This document shows positions 27,644-35,770 of a stretch of 64,000 nt of DNA, piece after piece; position 1 is the first letter of the stretch, and every line of letters starts with the position of its first letter. This stretch comes from Altererythrobacter sp. Lineage in GTDB: Bacteria > Pseudomonadota > Alphaproteobacteria > Sphingomonadales > Sphingomonadaceae. Both the position numbers and the translations under genes were made by a program. The notes beneath the pieces are model-generated. The model made no database searches. It was given only the letters and a program-made list of their open reading frames with translations, and had not been told where the DNA came from. Location of the stretch: the NCBI GenBank assembly GCA_017308255.1, contig JAFKFN010000002.1, positions 124,001 through 188,000 on the forward strand, read 5' to 3'.

Positions 27644-27986
27644 GGTTTTGGTACTCCCGTCGACCATGTTCGTCGGCCGCGTGGTAGGGGAGCGGCCCGG
27701 CCGGCGATACCCGTTCGCCGTCACTCTGCCCCGGTTTGGCCACAGTTCGTCGGGACTCGTCCGGCCGGTAACCATACCGTCGGGCGATTCACCTCCGGCC
27801 CCCGATTCGCCGCGTGACCGCAAGGCGCGGGCAGGGCGGGCAAGGACGTGATGGCCCCAGGCCGACGAAAAACCGCCCGCTTGGGCAAAGGGTGACGAAG
27901 CGCGCCAGGAGGAGAATGAGCCGGGATCGAGAGGAAACAGAGTCCGTGCCGAGGGCAATCGAACCCGCCCGCAATCGAACCCGCCC

Positions 27987-28020
27987 AAAGAGAAATGGGG
28001 CCAGCCTTGCGGCCGACCCC
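27987..28020 (-). terminator. Rho-independent terminator in the gene-poor stretch
   Basis: On the minus strand GGGGTCGGCC (28020-28011), loop GCAA, then GGCTGGCCCC (28006-27997) pairs over ten positions with two G-U wobbles, followed by ATTTCTCTTT. It is far from any annotated minus-strand stop (argG ends 586 bases upstream), so it should end a transcript not otherwise explained. Confidence 0.65.
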
Positions 28021-28505
28021 ACTCTCACCGGCGTGTGGACCCCCGAAGGGGTGCTTGACGCCCGGCGTCTTCAATACTGCCCGAAGGCAGCGTCTCTGTC
28101 GCCCGGCGCTCGCGCCGGCGCCGGTTCCGCTGGAGATCGGACGATCGCGAGGACCCGTTCCGAGCTGCCTGGCGGCACCGCGACCGGGTGTCATCCATTC
28201 TTGCCTCGATCGGTTCCGCCTCGTCCGAAGATCCGGCTTTGCCATCGGCATGAACTTTTGAAAGTCCGGCCTGTCGACTTTGCGCCTTCGCGGCTTCACG
28301 GTCTGGATGGTCTGCGCCTTGGGCGAACCCTTGGGGCTTTCCTTCCATCCCTCTACCGCGCGGCTTTCGCCGTCGCATCGAAGCGGTTCCGAAATCCCTT
28401 CTCCGCCGCTGGCCTTTCGGCCTTTGTCTCGGAAGGGCCAATCCCCGTATCGACAAGTGAAGGATGCATGCGGCGCCCGATTCGGGCAACGGCCGAACAG
28501 GCCAG

Positions 28506-28548
28506 TTATCCACCTTTGCCCGGAATGCCAGTGGACAAGGGTGGATAA
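28506..28548. repeat. Imperfect inverted repeat with TTATCCACC ends
   Basis: Arms TTATCCACCTTTGCCC (28506-28521) and GGACAAGGGTGGATAA (28533-28548) match at 14 of 16 positions, with an 11-base spacer. Each outer end is TTATCCACC, one base off the DnaA box TTATCCACA. It lies 58 bases past the argG stop. Confidence 0.65.
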
Positions 28549-28605
28549 GTCAACCGTTCACCGCAAACGGGCGGATTTTCCGGAAGCAGGAAGCAGGGCC
28601 TGCGC

Positions 28606-29832
28606 TCAGGCGCCTCCCTGCCGGTCCCGCTGCGCCAGCAGCCGCAGGCGCAGGGCGTTGAGCTTGATGAAGCCCGCCGCATCCTGCTGGTCGTAAGCCC
28701 CGGCATCGTCCTCGAACGTCACATGGCGTTCGGAATAGAGGCTGTCCGCGCTCTTGCGGCCGACCACCTGGGCCAGGCCCTTGTACAGCTTCAGCCGCAC
28801 GGTGCCGCTCACCTTCTGCTGGCTGAGGTCGATCGCCGCTTGCAGCATCTCCCGCTCCGGCGCGAACCAGAAGCCGTTGTAGATTAGCTCGGCATACTTC
28901 GGCATCAACTCGTCCTTGAGGTGCGCCGCGCCGCGATCCAGCGTGATCGATTCGATGCCCCGGTGCGCCGCGGCATAGATCGTGCCGCCCGGCGTCTCGT
29001 ACATGCCCCGGCTCTTCATGCCCACGAAGCGGTTCTCGACCAGGTCGAGCCGGCCGATGCCGTGCTTGCGGCCGAGGTCGTTGAGCGCCGCGAGCAGGGT
29101 GGCCGGGCTCATCGCCTGGCCGTTGAGCGCCACGCCGTCGCCCTTCTCGAAGTCGATGGTGATGTATTCGGGCTGGTCGGGCGCATCCTCGGGATTGTCG
29201 GTGCGGCTGTAGACATAGTCCGGCACTTCCTCCCACGGGTCCTCCAGCACCTTGCCCTCGCTGGAGGTGTGCAGCAGGTTGGCGTCGGTGGAGAACGGGC
29301 TTTCGCCGCGCTTGTCCTTCGGCACGGGGATCTGGTGCTGTTCGGCCCAGGCGATCAGCGCGGTGCGGCTGGTCAGGTCCCATTCGCGCCACGGCGCGAT
29401 AACCTTGATATTCGGGTCCAGCGCATAGGCGCTCAGCTCGAAGCGGACCTGGTCGTTGCCCTTGCCGGTCGCGCCGTGGGCCACCGCGTCGGCGCCTGTC
29501 TCATGCGCGATCTCCACCAGCCGCTTGGAAATCAGCGGCCGGGCGATCGAGGTGCCCAGCAGGTAGTCGCCTTCATAGCGGGCATTGGCGCGCATCATCG
29601 GGAACACGAAGTCGCGCACGAATTCCTCGCGCAGGTCGTCGATATAGATGTGTTCGGGCTTGATGCCCATCAGCTCCGCCTTGCGGCGCGCCGGTTCCAG
29701 CTCCTCGCCCTGGCCGAGGTCGGCGGTGAAGGTGACGACCTCGCAGTTGTAGGTCACCTGCAGCCACTTGAGGATCACGCTGGTGTCGAGGCCGCCCGAA
29801 TAGGCGAGGACGACCCGTTTGATGTCGGACAT
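28606..29832 (-). CDS. argG: Argininosuccinate synthase
   Basis: Seventh step of arginine synthesis: joins citrulline and aspartate with ATP. It has 408 residues, as usual. The N-terminal PP-loop is [10 protein letters not shown]. Other hallmarks are [16 protein letters not shown] (citrulline and aspartate binding), [19 protein letters not shown] and [11 protein letters not shown]. The ATG is preceded by GGAG at six bases. It is monocistronic on the minus strand, with 81 bases to the upstream hypothetical gene. Confidence 0.96.
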   Translation of the reverse strand: MSDIKRVVLAYSGGLDTSVILKWLQVTYNCEVVTFTADLGQGEELEPARRKAELMGIKPEHIYIDDLREEFVRDFVFPMMRANARYEGDYLLGTSIARPLISKRLVEIAHETGADAVAHGATGKGNDQVRFELSAYALDPNIKVIAPWREWDLTSRTALIAWAEQHQIPVPKDKRGESPFSTDANLLHTSSEGKVLEDPWEEVPDYVYSRTDNPEDAPDQPEYITIDFEKGDGVALNGQAMSPATLLAALNDLGRKHGIGRLDLVENRFVGMKSRGMYETPGGTIYAAAHRGIESITLDRGAAHLKDELMPKYAELIYNGFWFAPEREMLQAAIDLSQQKVSGTVRLKLYKGLAQVVGRKSADSLYSERHVTFEDDAGAYDQQDAAGFIKLNALRLRLLAQRDRQGGA

Positions 29833-29913
29833 TCGAAGCTCCGCTGGGATTCGCGCGCCGGTTATCAGGCGGCGATGCCTCCGGCAACGGTGCTGCGCTT
29901 GCGGGGGCCGGCG

Positions 29914-30462
29914 TCAGGGAATGGGCCGTGCGTGCAGCTGCGGGTTGAGATCGCCGATATGGTTGAGCCAGGCCTTGGGCTTGCGCAGCAGATCGTGGGG
30001 ATAATCCACCTTGATCCCGGCCAGTTCCGCCAGGCGGCCGACGAAATGAATGCAGTTGCGCGTATCCAGGTCATAGTATTTGCCGGGCGCATCGCGCCAG
30101 GCGATCACTTCCTGCATCATCCGGCGATAGGTCGCATCTGGCACGTCGATCGTGAAGTGGACATTGGTGCTTTTGAGGTACTTCTCCTTTTCCGAATAGA
30201 CGACATGCGCCACCGGCCCCGCCAGCACCGCCGGGCTCACCGTCTTGGCGGAAAAGCCGTAGTTCGAATGAACCCGCTCTCCGCTGTCCAGCGTGCCTTC
30301 GAACACCACGAACGTATGCGGAAAGCGTGAGCCGAAGAACGAGCCGTTGAAGCTGTGGAACTCCACCCGGACTTGCGCCAGCGCGGCATCGCTCCAGCAT
30401 ACCAGCAGGGCGGCAAGCAGCACGAGGCGGGCAAGCGTGGACCGGAAGGGTATCGGAGGCAT
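29914..30462 (-). CDS. Exported hypothetical protein, possible NlpC/papain-like fold
   Basis: Exported protein of 182 residues. The signal segment LARLVLLAALLVCWSDAALAQ follows a short charged start (MPPIPFRST). The mature part has HTFVVFEG near its N-terminus and NCIHFVGRLAELAGI near residue 145. A conserved His near the start and an NCxxF motif later resemble circularly permuted NlpC/P60 or LRAT-like folds, but this is a guess from pattern alone. The ATG at 30462 is chosen because the upstream extension is charged and unlike a signal peptide. Confidence 0.65.
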   Translation of the reverse strand: MPPIPFRSTLARLVLLAALLVCWSDAALAQVRVEFHSFNGSFFGSRFPHTFVVFEGTLDSGERVHSNYGFSAKTVSPAVLAGPVAHVVYSEKEKYLKSTNVHFTIDVPDATYRRMMQEVIAWRDAPGKYYDLDTRNCIHFVGRLAELAGIKVDYPHDLLRKPKAWLNHIGDLNPQLHARPIP

Positions 30463-30583
30463 GCGACCTGCTTCGGCTTGGATCGGGCGACGCAGCCTAT
30501 CGCCCGCGTCCCGGCGCGACAACTGGCGGGAATCGTTCATCCGCCGTCTTCCCGCCTTGCCTAACCTTGGCTAGATCGGCGCC

Positions 30584-31015
30584 ATGGCCGAAGCGAAGAC
30601 CCAGCCGACGCGGATCGGCGTCAGCGAGTTCCTCGGGCGGGTGGAGCCTGCCGCGAAGCGCCACGAGGGCGAGGTTCTCGCGGCGCTGTTCGGCAAGGTC
30701 ACGGGGGTGGAGCCGGTAATGTGGGGCCCCTCGATCGTGGGATATGGCGAATATGCCACTGTCTATGACAGCGGCCGCCGGGTGACGATGTGCCGCACCG
30801 CCTTCTCCCCGCGCAAGGCCAGGCATTCTCTTTACCTGAGCTGCGGGACGCCTGCGGAAGAAGCGCAGTTCGCGCCGCTGCTGGCACGGCTGGGCAAGCA
30901 TGGGCGTGGGAAAGGCTGCCTCTACGTCAACAAGCTGGCCGATATCGACCTGGGCGTGCTCGAAGAGATGATCGGCCTGAGCTGGCGGAACTCGTTCGAA
31001 CGCTATCCGGCTTAA
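30584..31015 (+). CDS. DUF1801 domain protein (YdhG-like)
   Basis: Soluble protein of 143 residues and unknown function. The stretch EPVMWGPSIVGYGEYATVYDSGR and the later SPRKARHSLYLSCG and LGKHGRGKGCLYVNKLADID are typical of DUF1801. The last four bases overlap the stop of the molybdopterin oxidoreductase gene on the other strand. There is no functional context. Confidence 0.88.
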   Translation: MAEAKTQPTRIGVSEFLGRVEPAAKRHEGEVLAALFGKVTGVEPVMWGPSIVGYGEYATVYDSGRRVTMCRTAFSPRKARHSLYLSCGTPAEEAQFAPLLARLGKHGRGKGCLYVNKLADIDLGVLEEMIGLSWRNSFERYPA

Positions 31016-31749
31016 ACGCCGGCGTACCACTGATAGCCGCGGTCTTCCCAGTAGCCGCCGCCGCCGCCTTCGATGCCGTCGAGGCTGTCCACTAGCTCGA
31101 TCGCCGTGAGGTACTTGGCGTGCTTGTAGCCCAGCTGGCGTTCGATCCGCAGGCGCAGCGGCGCGCCGTTGCGTTCCGGCAGCGGCTCTCCGTTGAGCTG
31201 GTGGGCAATGAGCGTCTGCGGGTGCAGCGCATCATCGAGATCGCAGCTTTCGTAATACGGCGCCTTGCCGAAGCTGTCGGCACAGCGGAACACGGCGAAC
31301 TTGGCTTGCGGCTTGAGCCCGGCCTGGCCCAGGATCGTGGACAGGCGCGGCCCGGTCCACTGGCCGATCGCGCTCCACCCTTCGACGCAATCGTGCCGGG
31401 TGATCTGGGTGCGCTGGGGCAAGGCGCGGATCTGCTCCAGCGACAGGCTCAGCGGGCGATCGACCAGCCCGCGCACTTCCAGCCGCCAGTCGGGAAAGCC
31501 GCTGGCCAGTTGCGCGCGATAGGTATCCGTATCGATCTCGGTATTGCCGTTGCCCCGGAAGTAGGGGGAAATGTCGGCTACGGAGAACTCGCGCGCCATG
31601 GTCGGCCGCGCGCCAAGCATCCGGTGCGCCCCGCGGCTGAGCTTTTCCGCGCCGTCCACCACATCGCCGAACCATTCGGTTTGGCCGATCTTGGTGCAGC
31701 CGCCGGTAATCAGCGCGCCAAGGCCGGCAAGGACATTACGCCGTTTCAT
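31012..31749 (-). CDS. Molybdopterin-dependent oxidoreductase (sulfite-oxidase fold), Tat lipoprotein
   Basis: Periplasmic molybdenum enzyme of the MsrP/sulfite-oxidase fold, 245 residues; substrate unknown. The N-terminus MKRRNVLAGLGALITGGC has both a twin-arginine pair and a lipobox-like GGC. The molybdenum-ligating cysteine should be in RHDCVEGWSAIGQWTG. Other family features are YYESCDLDDALHPQTLIAHQLNG and the closing LGYKHAKYLTAIEL. It overlaps the upstream cytochrome b561 gene by 14 bases, so the membrane cytochrome is very likely its electron partner. Start ATG 31749 is preferred to 31764. Confidence 0.88.
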   Translation of the reverse strand: MKRRNVLAGLGALITGGCTKIGQTEWFGDVVDGAEKLSRGAHRMLGARPTMAREFSVADISPYFRGNGNTEIDTDTYRAQLASGFPDWRLEVRGLVDRPLSLSLEQIRALPQRTQITRHDCVEGWSAIGQWTGPRLSTILGQAGLKPQAKFAVFRCADSFGKAPYYESCDLDDALHPQTLIAHQLNGEPLPERNGAPLRLRIERQLGYKHAKYLTAIELVDSLDGIEGGGGGYWEDRGYQWYAGV

Positions 31750-32410
31750 CGAGACGCCCTCCACCGATCATGTCGCCCAGGTTCTTGAGCGGCTTGTTGA
31801 GCAGCACCAGCACCACATGAAGCACGAAAAACGCCAGCAGCGCCCAGGCGACGATGAAATGGATCGAGCGCGCGCTCTGCCGCCCGCCGAACAGGTCCAC
31901 CAGGAACGGCCAGGCGGCGTCCATGCCGGGGCTCATCGTCAGGCCGGTGAGGACCATCAGCGGCAGCAGGATGAAGATCACCACGGCATAGGCCGCCTTT
32001 TGCAGCAGGTTGTACTTGCCTTCAGTCGGCGCGAAATCCAGCCGCAGGTGCTTGCGCACGTCGGCCCCTATGGCGGAAGGGCGCCAGTCCTCTCGCCGAC
32101 CGGCGAGATCGCGTCGGAAATGCCCGTTGAGCAGCGCCGTGATCAGGAACAGCAACAGCGAGAGGGAGAAGATCCAGGCGAACACCACGTGCCAGTCCCG
32201 CGCGGCGGCGAGGCTGTAGTAATTGGGGATCGTCGCCCATCCGGGAAAACGGATCACATGGAACCAGGCCTCGTGCGGCTGGAAGCCCGCCTGGCCCCAG
32301 TAGAGGTGGCGATGCGCGTTGGAGATGTTCAGCCCCGACATGAACAGGATCGCCACGCTGAGCAGGTTCAGCCAGTGCCAGATGCGGGTGCTGATCGCGT
32401 GGCGCTTCAT
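31736..32410 (-). CDS. Cytochrome b561-type membrane subunit
   Basis: Di-heme b-type membrane cytochrome of 224 residues, expected to pass electrons between the quinone pool and the molybdopterin protein. Four main hydrophobic segments are visible, with histidines placed as in the Ni-Fe-hydrogenase/thiosulfate-reductase b group: RIWHWLNLLSVAILFMSGL, RDWHVVFAWIFSLSLLLFLI, AYAVVIFILLPLMVLTGLTM and SIHFIVAWALLAFFVLHVVL. It overlaps the SDR gene upstream by ATGA and the oxidoreductase gene downstream by 14 bases. Confidence 0.88.
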   Translation of the reverse strand: MKRHAISTRIWHWLNLLSVAILFMSGLNISNAHRHLYWGQAGFQPHEAWFHVIRFPGWATIPNYYSLAAARDWHVVFAWIFSLSLLLFLITALLNGHFRRDLAGRREDWRPSAIGADVRKHLRLDFAPTEGKYNLLQKAAYAVVIFILLPLMVLTGLTMSPGMDAAWPFLVDLFGGRQSARSIHFIVAWALLAFFVLHVVLVLLNKPLKNLGDMIGGGRLDETA

Positions 32411-33171
32411 CGTGCGGCCTCTCCTTCGCGGGCGAGATACATCACATCGCGCGGTTGTGACAGCAGGTGCTGGCCGGAATCGACGAACAGCGTCTGCCCG
32501 CTCGCCATCGGCCCGGTCGCCAGGAAGAAGGCCGCTTCAGCCACTTCGGCAACGGTGGTGCGCCGCCTCAAGAGGTTCATCCGGTGGGAGACCTCGGCTT
32601 CCGCCTCGTTCTGGTCATGGCTGGCCAGGATGGCGCCGGGCGCCAGGGCAAAGACACGATCCCGCGCATCCGCCGCCATGGCCAGTATCGGCACCGTGGC
32701 GGCCAGCGCGTGCTTGCTCATCGTATAGCTGAAGAAGTCCGGGTTCGGGTTTTGGGTCTTCTGGTCGGTCACCTGGATCACTCGCCGCCCGGCATCGGAT
32801 CGGGCAAGGCGGAGATAGAGCTGGGCCATCCATGCCGGCGTCACCGCGTTGACCTGCAAGGCTTCCCAGTTGACGCCGAGATCGAGCTGGTCCGCCGCGT
32901 CCGGCCGGAACACGGAGGCCGAATTGACCAGCGCGCGCCAGTCGCCCAGCCGTTCGGCCAGATCCTCGATCATCTCCGTGGCCGCGCCCACGTCGGCCAG
33001 ATCGCAGCGGACGACTTCGGCGTGCCCCAGTTCACCGGCCAGCGCCTGCGCCTCGGCGTAAGAGCGGCAGCAGTGGATCACCACGTGCCAGCCGGCGGCG
33101 CCGAAACGCCGGGCGATCGCCGCGCCGATGCGCCGTGCGCCGCCGGTGACGAGAACGGCCTTGCGCTTCAT
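32407..33171 (-). CDS. SDR family oxidoreductase (FolM/pteridine reductase-like)
   Basis: Short-chain dehydrogenase/reductase of 254 residues. The N-terminal cofactor motif TGGARRIGAAIARRF, with its Arg pair, fits NADPH-using pteridine reductases. NSASVF replaces the usual NNAG, and the catalytic YTMSK follows. A pterin substrate is plausible; for a molybdopterin-linked operon that is intriguing but unproven. The ATG at 33171 overlaps the merR stop (ATGA), which argues for translational coupling; an in-frame ATG at 33198 is possible. Confidence 0.85.
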   Translation of the reverse strand: MKRKAVLVTGGARRIGAAIARRFGAAGWHVVIHCCRSYAEAQALAGELGHAEVVRCDLADVGAATEMIEDLAERLGDWRALVNSASVFRPDAADQLDLGVNWEALQVNAVTPAWMAQLYLRLARSDAGRRVIQVTDQKTQNPNPDFFSYTMSKHALAATVPILAMAADARDRVFALAPGAILASHDQNEAEAEVSHRMNLLRRRTTVAEVAEAAFFLATGPMASGQTLFVDSGQHLLSQPRDVMYLAREGEAAR

Positions 33172-33605
33172 GGGGTGGGATGCTCCCGCGACCGACATCG
33201 TTCCGCGCTGCCCTCGAACGAGGCGATGATCGGGCAGGGGCCGTTTTCGCCGGCGGTGCATTCCTCAGCCAGGCGGGCGAGGGACCGGCGCGCCTTGCGC
33301 AATTCGGCGATGCGCTCGTCCAGCGCGGCGATCCGCCCACGGGCCAGTTCGCGCGCGCGGGGGCGGTCCCCCGTGCTGTCGAGGCGCAGCAGCTCGGCGA
33401 TCTCCTCCAGCGTGAAGCCGGCTGCCTGGGCCGATCGGATGAAGCGCAGCCGGCGCGCTTCGTCCGGCCCGTAATGCCGGGTGCCGCGCAGGCCGGTGCG
33501 ATGCGGCCGGGGATCGGGCAGCAGCCCGCGCCGCTGGTAATAGCGCACCGTTTCCACGCCGACTTCGGCGCTACGCGCAAGCTGGGAAATGGTCATCGCA
33601 TTCAT
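33168..33605 (-). CDS. MerR family transcriptional regulator
   Basis: Metal- or redox-responsive activator of 145 residues. The N-terminal winged helix is TISQLARSAEVGVETVRYYQRRGLL, followed by the dimer helix. It resembles mercury MerR at the end (EECTAGENGPCPIIASF), keeping two of the three mercury-binding cysteines. The position of the first one (in LLRLDSTGD) has no Cys, and there is an extra Cys near the C-terminus. It is therefore unlikely to be a plain mercury sensor. The ATG at 33605 lies three bases from the -35 of the divergent promoter, which it should control. It leads an overlapping four-gene operon. Confidence 0.9.
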   Translation of the reverse strand: MNAMTISQLARSAEVGVETVRYYQRRGLLPDPRPHRTGLRGTRHYGPDEARRLRFIRSAQAAGFTLEEIAELLRLDSTGDRPRARELARGRIAALDERIAELRKARRSLARLAEECTAGENGPCPIIASFEGSAERCRSREHPTP

Positions 33606-33607
33606 GG

Positions 33608-33639
33608 TTGACTCCGTACTACGGTACGGGATGTATGGT
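33608..33639 (+). promoter_or_regulatory. MerR-type promoter and operator
   Basis: TTGACT (33608-33613) and TATGGT (33634-33639) are separated by 20 bases, the over-long spacing typical of MerR-activated promoters. The dyad CCGTAC TACG GTACGG (33614-33629) fills the spacer exactly as in mer operons. It should drive the glutaredoxin-MauE/copCD operon rightward. Confidence 0.85.
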
Positions 33640-33646
33640 GATACGC

Positions 33647-34393
33647 ATGGAACAGCAAGCCAAGCGCGCGGTGCTTTACCGCATGGTCATGCCCAAGCAT
33701 GTCTGCCCTTACGGCCTCAAGGCAAGACATCTTCTCGAAAGCCGCGGTTTTACGGTGGACGATCACTGGCTGACGACTCGTGAGGAGGTCGATGCTTTCA
33801 AAGCGCAGCATCAGGTGAAGACCACGCCGCAGACCTTCATCGATGGCGAGCGGGTGGGCGGGTACGACGATCTGCGCCGGTCCTTCGGCCTCAAGGTCGC
33901 CGATCCGGACGCGGTGAGCTATGTTCCGGTGCTGGCGGTCTTCGCGATCGCCGCGGCACTGGCCCTGGCGGTGAGCTTCGCGGCATCGGGCTCGCTTTTC
34001 ACCGTGCACGCGGGCGAATGGTTCATCGCCTTCTCCATGGCGATCCTGGCGATGCTCAAGCTGCAGGATGTCGATCGCTTCGCCACCATGTTCCTGGGCT
34101 ATGACCTCCTGGCGCGGCGTTGGGTGCCTTACGCCTACGTCTATCCCTTTGCCGAGGCGCTGGCCGGGGTGCTGATGGTGGCGGGAGCGCTGAACTGGCT
34201 GTCGATCCCGATTGCGCTGTTCATCGGCACGGTAGGCGGCGTCTCGGTGTTCTACGCGGTCTATGTGGAGAAGCGCGAGCTCAAATGCGCCTGCGTCGGC
34301 GGGTCGAGCCGGGTTCCGCTGGGCTTCGTCTCGCTGCTGGAGAACGTGATGATGGTGGCGATGGCCATCTGGATGTTGTTCTTCCATGGATGA
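33647..34393 (+). CDS. Glutaredoxin domain fused to MauE-like membrane protein
   Basis: Two-domain redox protein of 248 residues. Residues 1-85 are a glutaredoxin-like domain with a single active-site cysteine in HVCPYGLKARHLLESRGF and the cis-proline region KTTPQTFIDG. The rest is a four-helix membrane domain of the MauE/DoxX kind, with a CxC pair in ELKCACVGG. Such fusions accompany metal resistance or cytochrome maturation genes. The ATG at 33647 gives the usual opening up to LYRMVMP. Since it is only about eight bases past the -10 hexamer, the transcript may be leaderless. It is the first gene of the MerR-controlled operon. Confidence 0.85.
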   Translation: MEQQAKRAVLYRMVMPKHVCPYGLKARHLLESRGFTVDDHWLTTREEVDAFKAQHQVKTTPQTFIDGERVGGYDDLRRSFGLKVADPDAVSYVPVLAVFAIAAALALAVSFAASGSLFTVHAGEWFIAFSMAILAMLKLQDVDRFATMFLGYDLLARRWVPYAYVYPFAEALAGVLMVAGALNWLSIPIALFIGTVGGVSVFYAVYVEKRELKCACVGGSSRVPLGFVSLLENVMMVAMAIWMLFFHG

Positions 34394-34511
34394 AGGGACA
34401 GAGCGAGGCATCACCGGCGCCCGGTCGGCAGCAGCGCGGGATTCGGCCCGGTTCAGGCCGGATGCAGCCGCCGGGGGCGAATATGGGGCGATCCGCAAGG
34501 GAGTCATATCG

Positions 34512-34886
34512 ATGAAAGCGATGAAATCATTGTCCCGCTGGATGGCGCTGGGGGCCGCCGTGGCGCTGGCCGCGTCCGGCCCGGCGCTGGCCCACACCCA
34601 TCTGGTCCAGTCCGATCCGGCCGCCGGCGCGACTGTCAAGGCGGCGCCGAAGGCGATCACGCTGACGTTCAGCGAACGCCTGGTGCCCACTTTCTCTACG
34701 TTCGAGCTGACGATGCCCGATCACCGCATGAAAGTGCCGGTGAAGACGGCGGTGTCGCGTGACGGCAAGCAGATCGTCGGCACGCTGGAAAAGCCGCTTA
34801 CGGCCGGTTCCTACAAGATCGAGTGGACCGCGGCGGGAAGCGACGGCCACAAGATGACGGGCGAGGTCGCCTTCAAGGTCGGCTGA
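34512..34886 (+). CDS. copC: CopC periplasmic copper-binding protein
   Basis: Periplasmic copper carrier of 124 residues. After a signal peptide (MALGAAVALAASGPALA) the mature protein begins with His (HTHLVQSDPAAGATV), the Cu(II) ligand position in CopC. The second characteristic segment GSDGHKMTGEVAFKV near the end supplies further ligands. The ATG at 34512 has AAGGGAG eight bases upstream. One base separates it from copD. Confidence 0.92.
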   Translation: MKAMKSLSRWMALGAAVALAASGPALAHTHLVQSDPAAGATVKAAPKAITLTFSERLVPTFSTFELTMPDHRMKVPVKTAVSRDGKQIVGTLEKPLTAGSYKIEWTAAGSDGHKMTGEVAFKVG

Positions 34887-34887
34887 C

Positions 34888-35760
34888 ATGCTCGATGCGG
34901 CGGTGCTCGCCGTCAGGTTCCTGCAATATGCCGGGGCGGCGCTCCTGTTCGGGGTGCCGCTCTTTTTCGTTTACGCCCTGCCGGCGGGATCGCCCGGCCC
35001 GCGCGGATCGCGCGCCATGGTGGGCGGCGCGGCGGCGGTGCTGGCGGTGGGTTCGGCGGCGGCGATCGCCGTCCAGGCCAGCGTCTTCGCCGGCTGGCTG
35101 ACGGGGGAGAGCCTGGGCGCGGTCGTCACTTATATGGCCTTCGGCAAGGCGGCGCTGGTGCGCACCGTGGCGGCGCTCTTCGCTCTTGGCCTGCTGCTCG
35201 CCCTGCCGCGCGGGCGGTGGAGGTGGTCCGCCGTGGCGGCCGCCGGGGCCGTTGCGGCGGCGAGCCTTGGCTGGATGGGGCATGGGGCGGCGAGCGAGGG
35301 GCCGCTGGCCGGGGTGCATCTGGCGGCCGATGTGCTGCATGTCCTGGCCGCCTGCGCATGGCTGGGGGCGCTGGCCGCCTTCGTGCTGCTGGCGCGCGGC
35401 GAAGCGGGGCGGGCGCAACTGCATCCGGCGCTGCGGACCTTCTCCGCGCTGGGTCCGGCGCTGATCGCCTTGCTGGTGCTTTCCGGGCTGGCGAACACCT
35501 GGGTCCTGATCGGCCCCGATCATATCGCCGATCTCGTCCGCTCGGCCTATGGCCGCGTGCTGCTGGCCAAGCTGGTGCTGTTCGCCGCGATGCTGGCGCT
35601 GGCGGCGGCCAATCGTTACCGCCATACGCCCGCCGTGGCGGAGGGGGCGCCGCTCGGCCCGGTGCGGCGGAGCCTGGCCTGGGAGGCCGCCCTTGGGCTG
35701 GCGGTGCTCGCGCTGGTGGCCTGGCTCGGAACGCTTGCACCACCCGGATTTGGCCTCTAG
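34888..35760 (+). CDS. copD: CopD copper transport membrane protein
   Basis: Inner-membrane partner of CopC, proposed to move copper into the cytoplasm. It has 290 residues and about eight hydrophobic segments. A central MGHGAASEGPLAGVHLAADVLHVLAACAWLGAL, with its conserved His residues, is the CopD hallmark; LLSGLANTW-like (LSGLANTWVLIG) and LAKLVLFAAMLALAAANRYR follow. It is directly after copC. Confidence 0.9.
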   Translation: MLDAAVLAVRFLQYAGAALLFGVPLFFVYALPAGSPGPRGSRAMVGGAAAVLAVGSAAAIAVQASVFAGWLTGESLGAVVTYMAFGKAALVRTVAALFALGLLLALPRGRWRWSAVAAAGAVAAASLGWMGHGAASEGPLAGVHLAADVLHVLAACAWLGALAAFVLLARGEAGRAQLHPALRTFSALGPALIALLVLSGLANTWVLIGPDHIADLVRSAYGRVLLAKLVLFAAMLALAAANRYRHTPAVAEGAPLGPVRRSLAWEAALGLAVLALVAWLGTLAPPGFGL

Positions 35761-35770
35761 CGCCTCGCGC

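Larger units (their letters stand above)
27668..28605. other. About 0.9 kb without a supportable protein gene
   Basis: Frames cross this stretch on both strands (for example 27814-28548 plus and 28025-28513 minus), but their products are Arg/Pro/Ser-rich with no recognisable motif. The minus strand from about 28550 to 27987 has many small hairpins (AAAGGCCGAAAGGCC, CACCCCTTCGGGGG, CTGCCTTCGGGCAG). It is bounded by an inverted repeat with DnaA-box-like ends and a rho-independent terminator. A structured RNA gene on the minus strand is possible. I could not match it to tmRNA, RNase P or 6S RNA by eye. Confidence 0.4.

Noticed and set aside
28025-28513. 162-codon minus-strand frame downstream of argG
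   Set aside because: Extremely Arg-rich with no recognisable domain; starts with GTG inside the inverted repeat. Possible but unsupported.
27814-28548. 244-codon plus-strand frame in the gene-poor stretch
   Set aside because: Arg/Pro/Ser-rich, no motif, competes with equal-length frames on the other strand; treated as non-coding pending evidence.
28506-28548. Replication origin
   Set aside because: Only two imperfect DnaA boxes, no AT-rich unwinding region and no dnaA, parAB, gidA or hemE neighbours.
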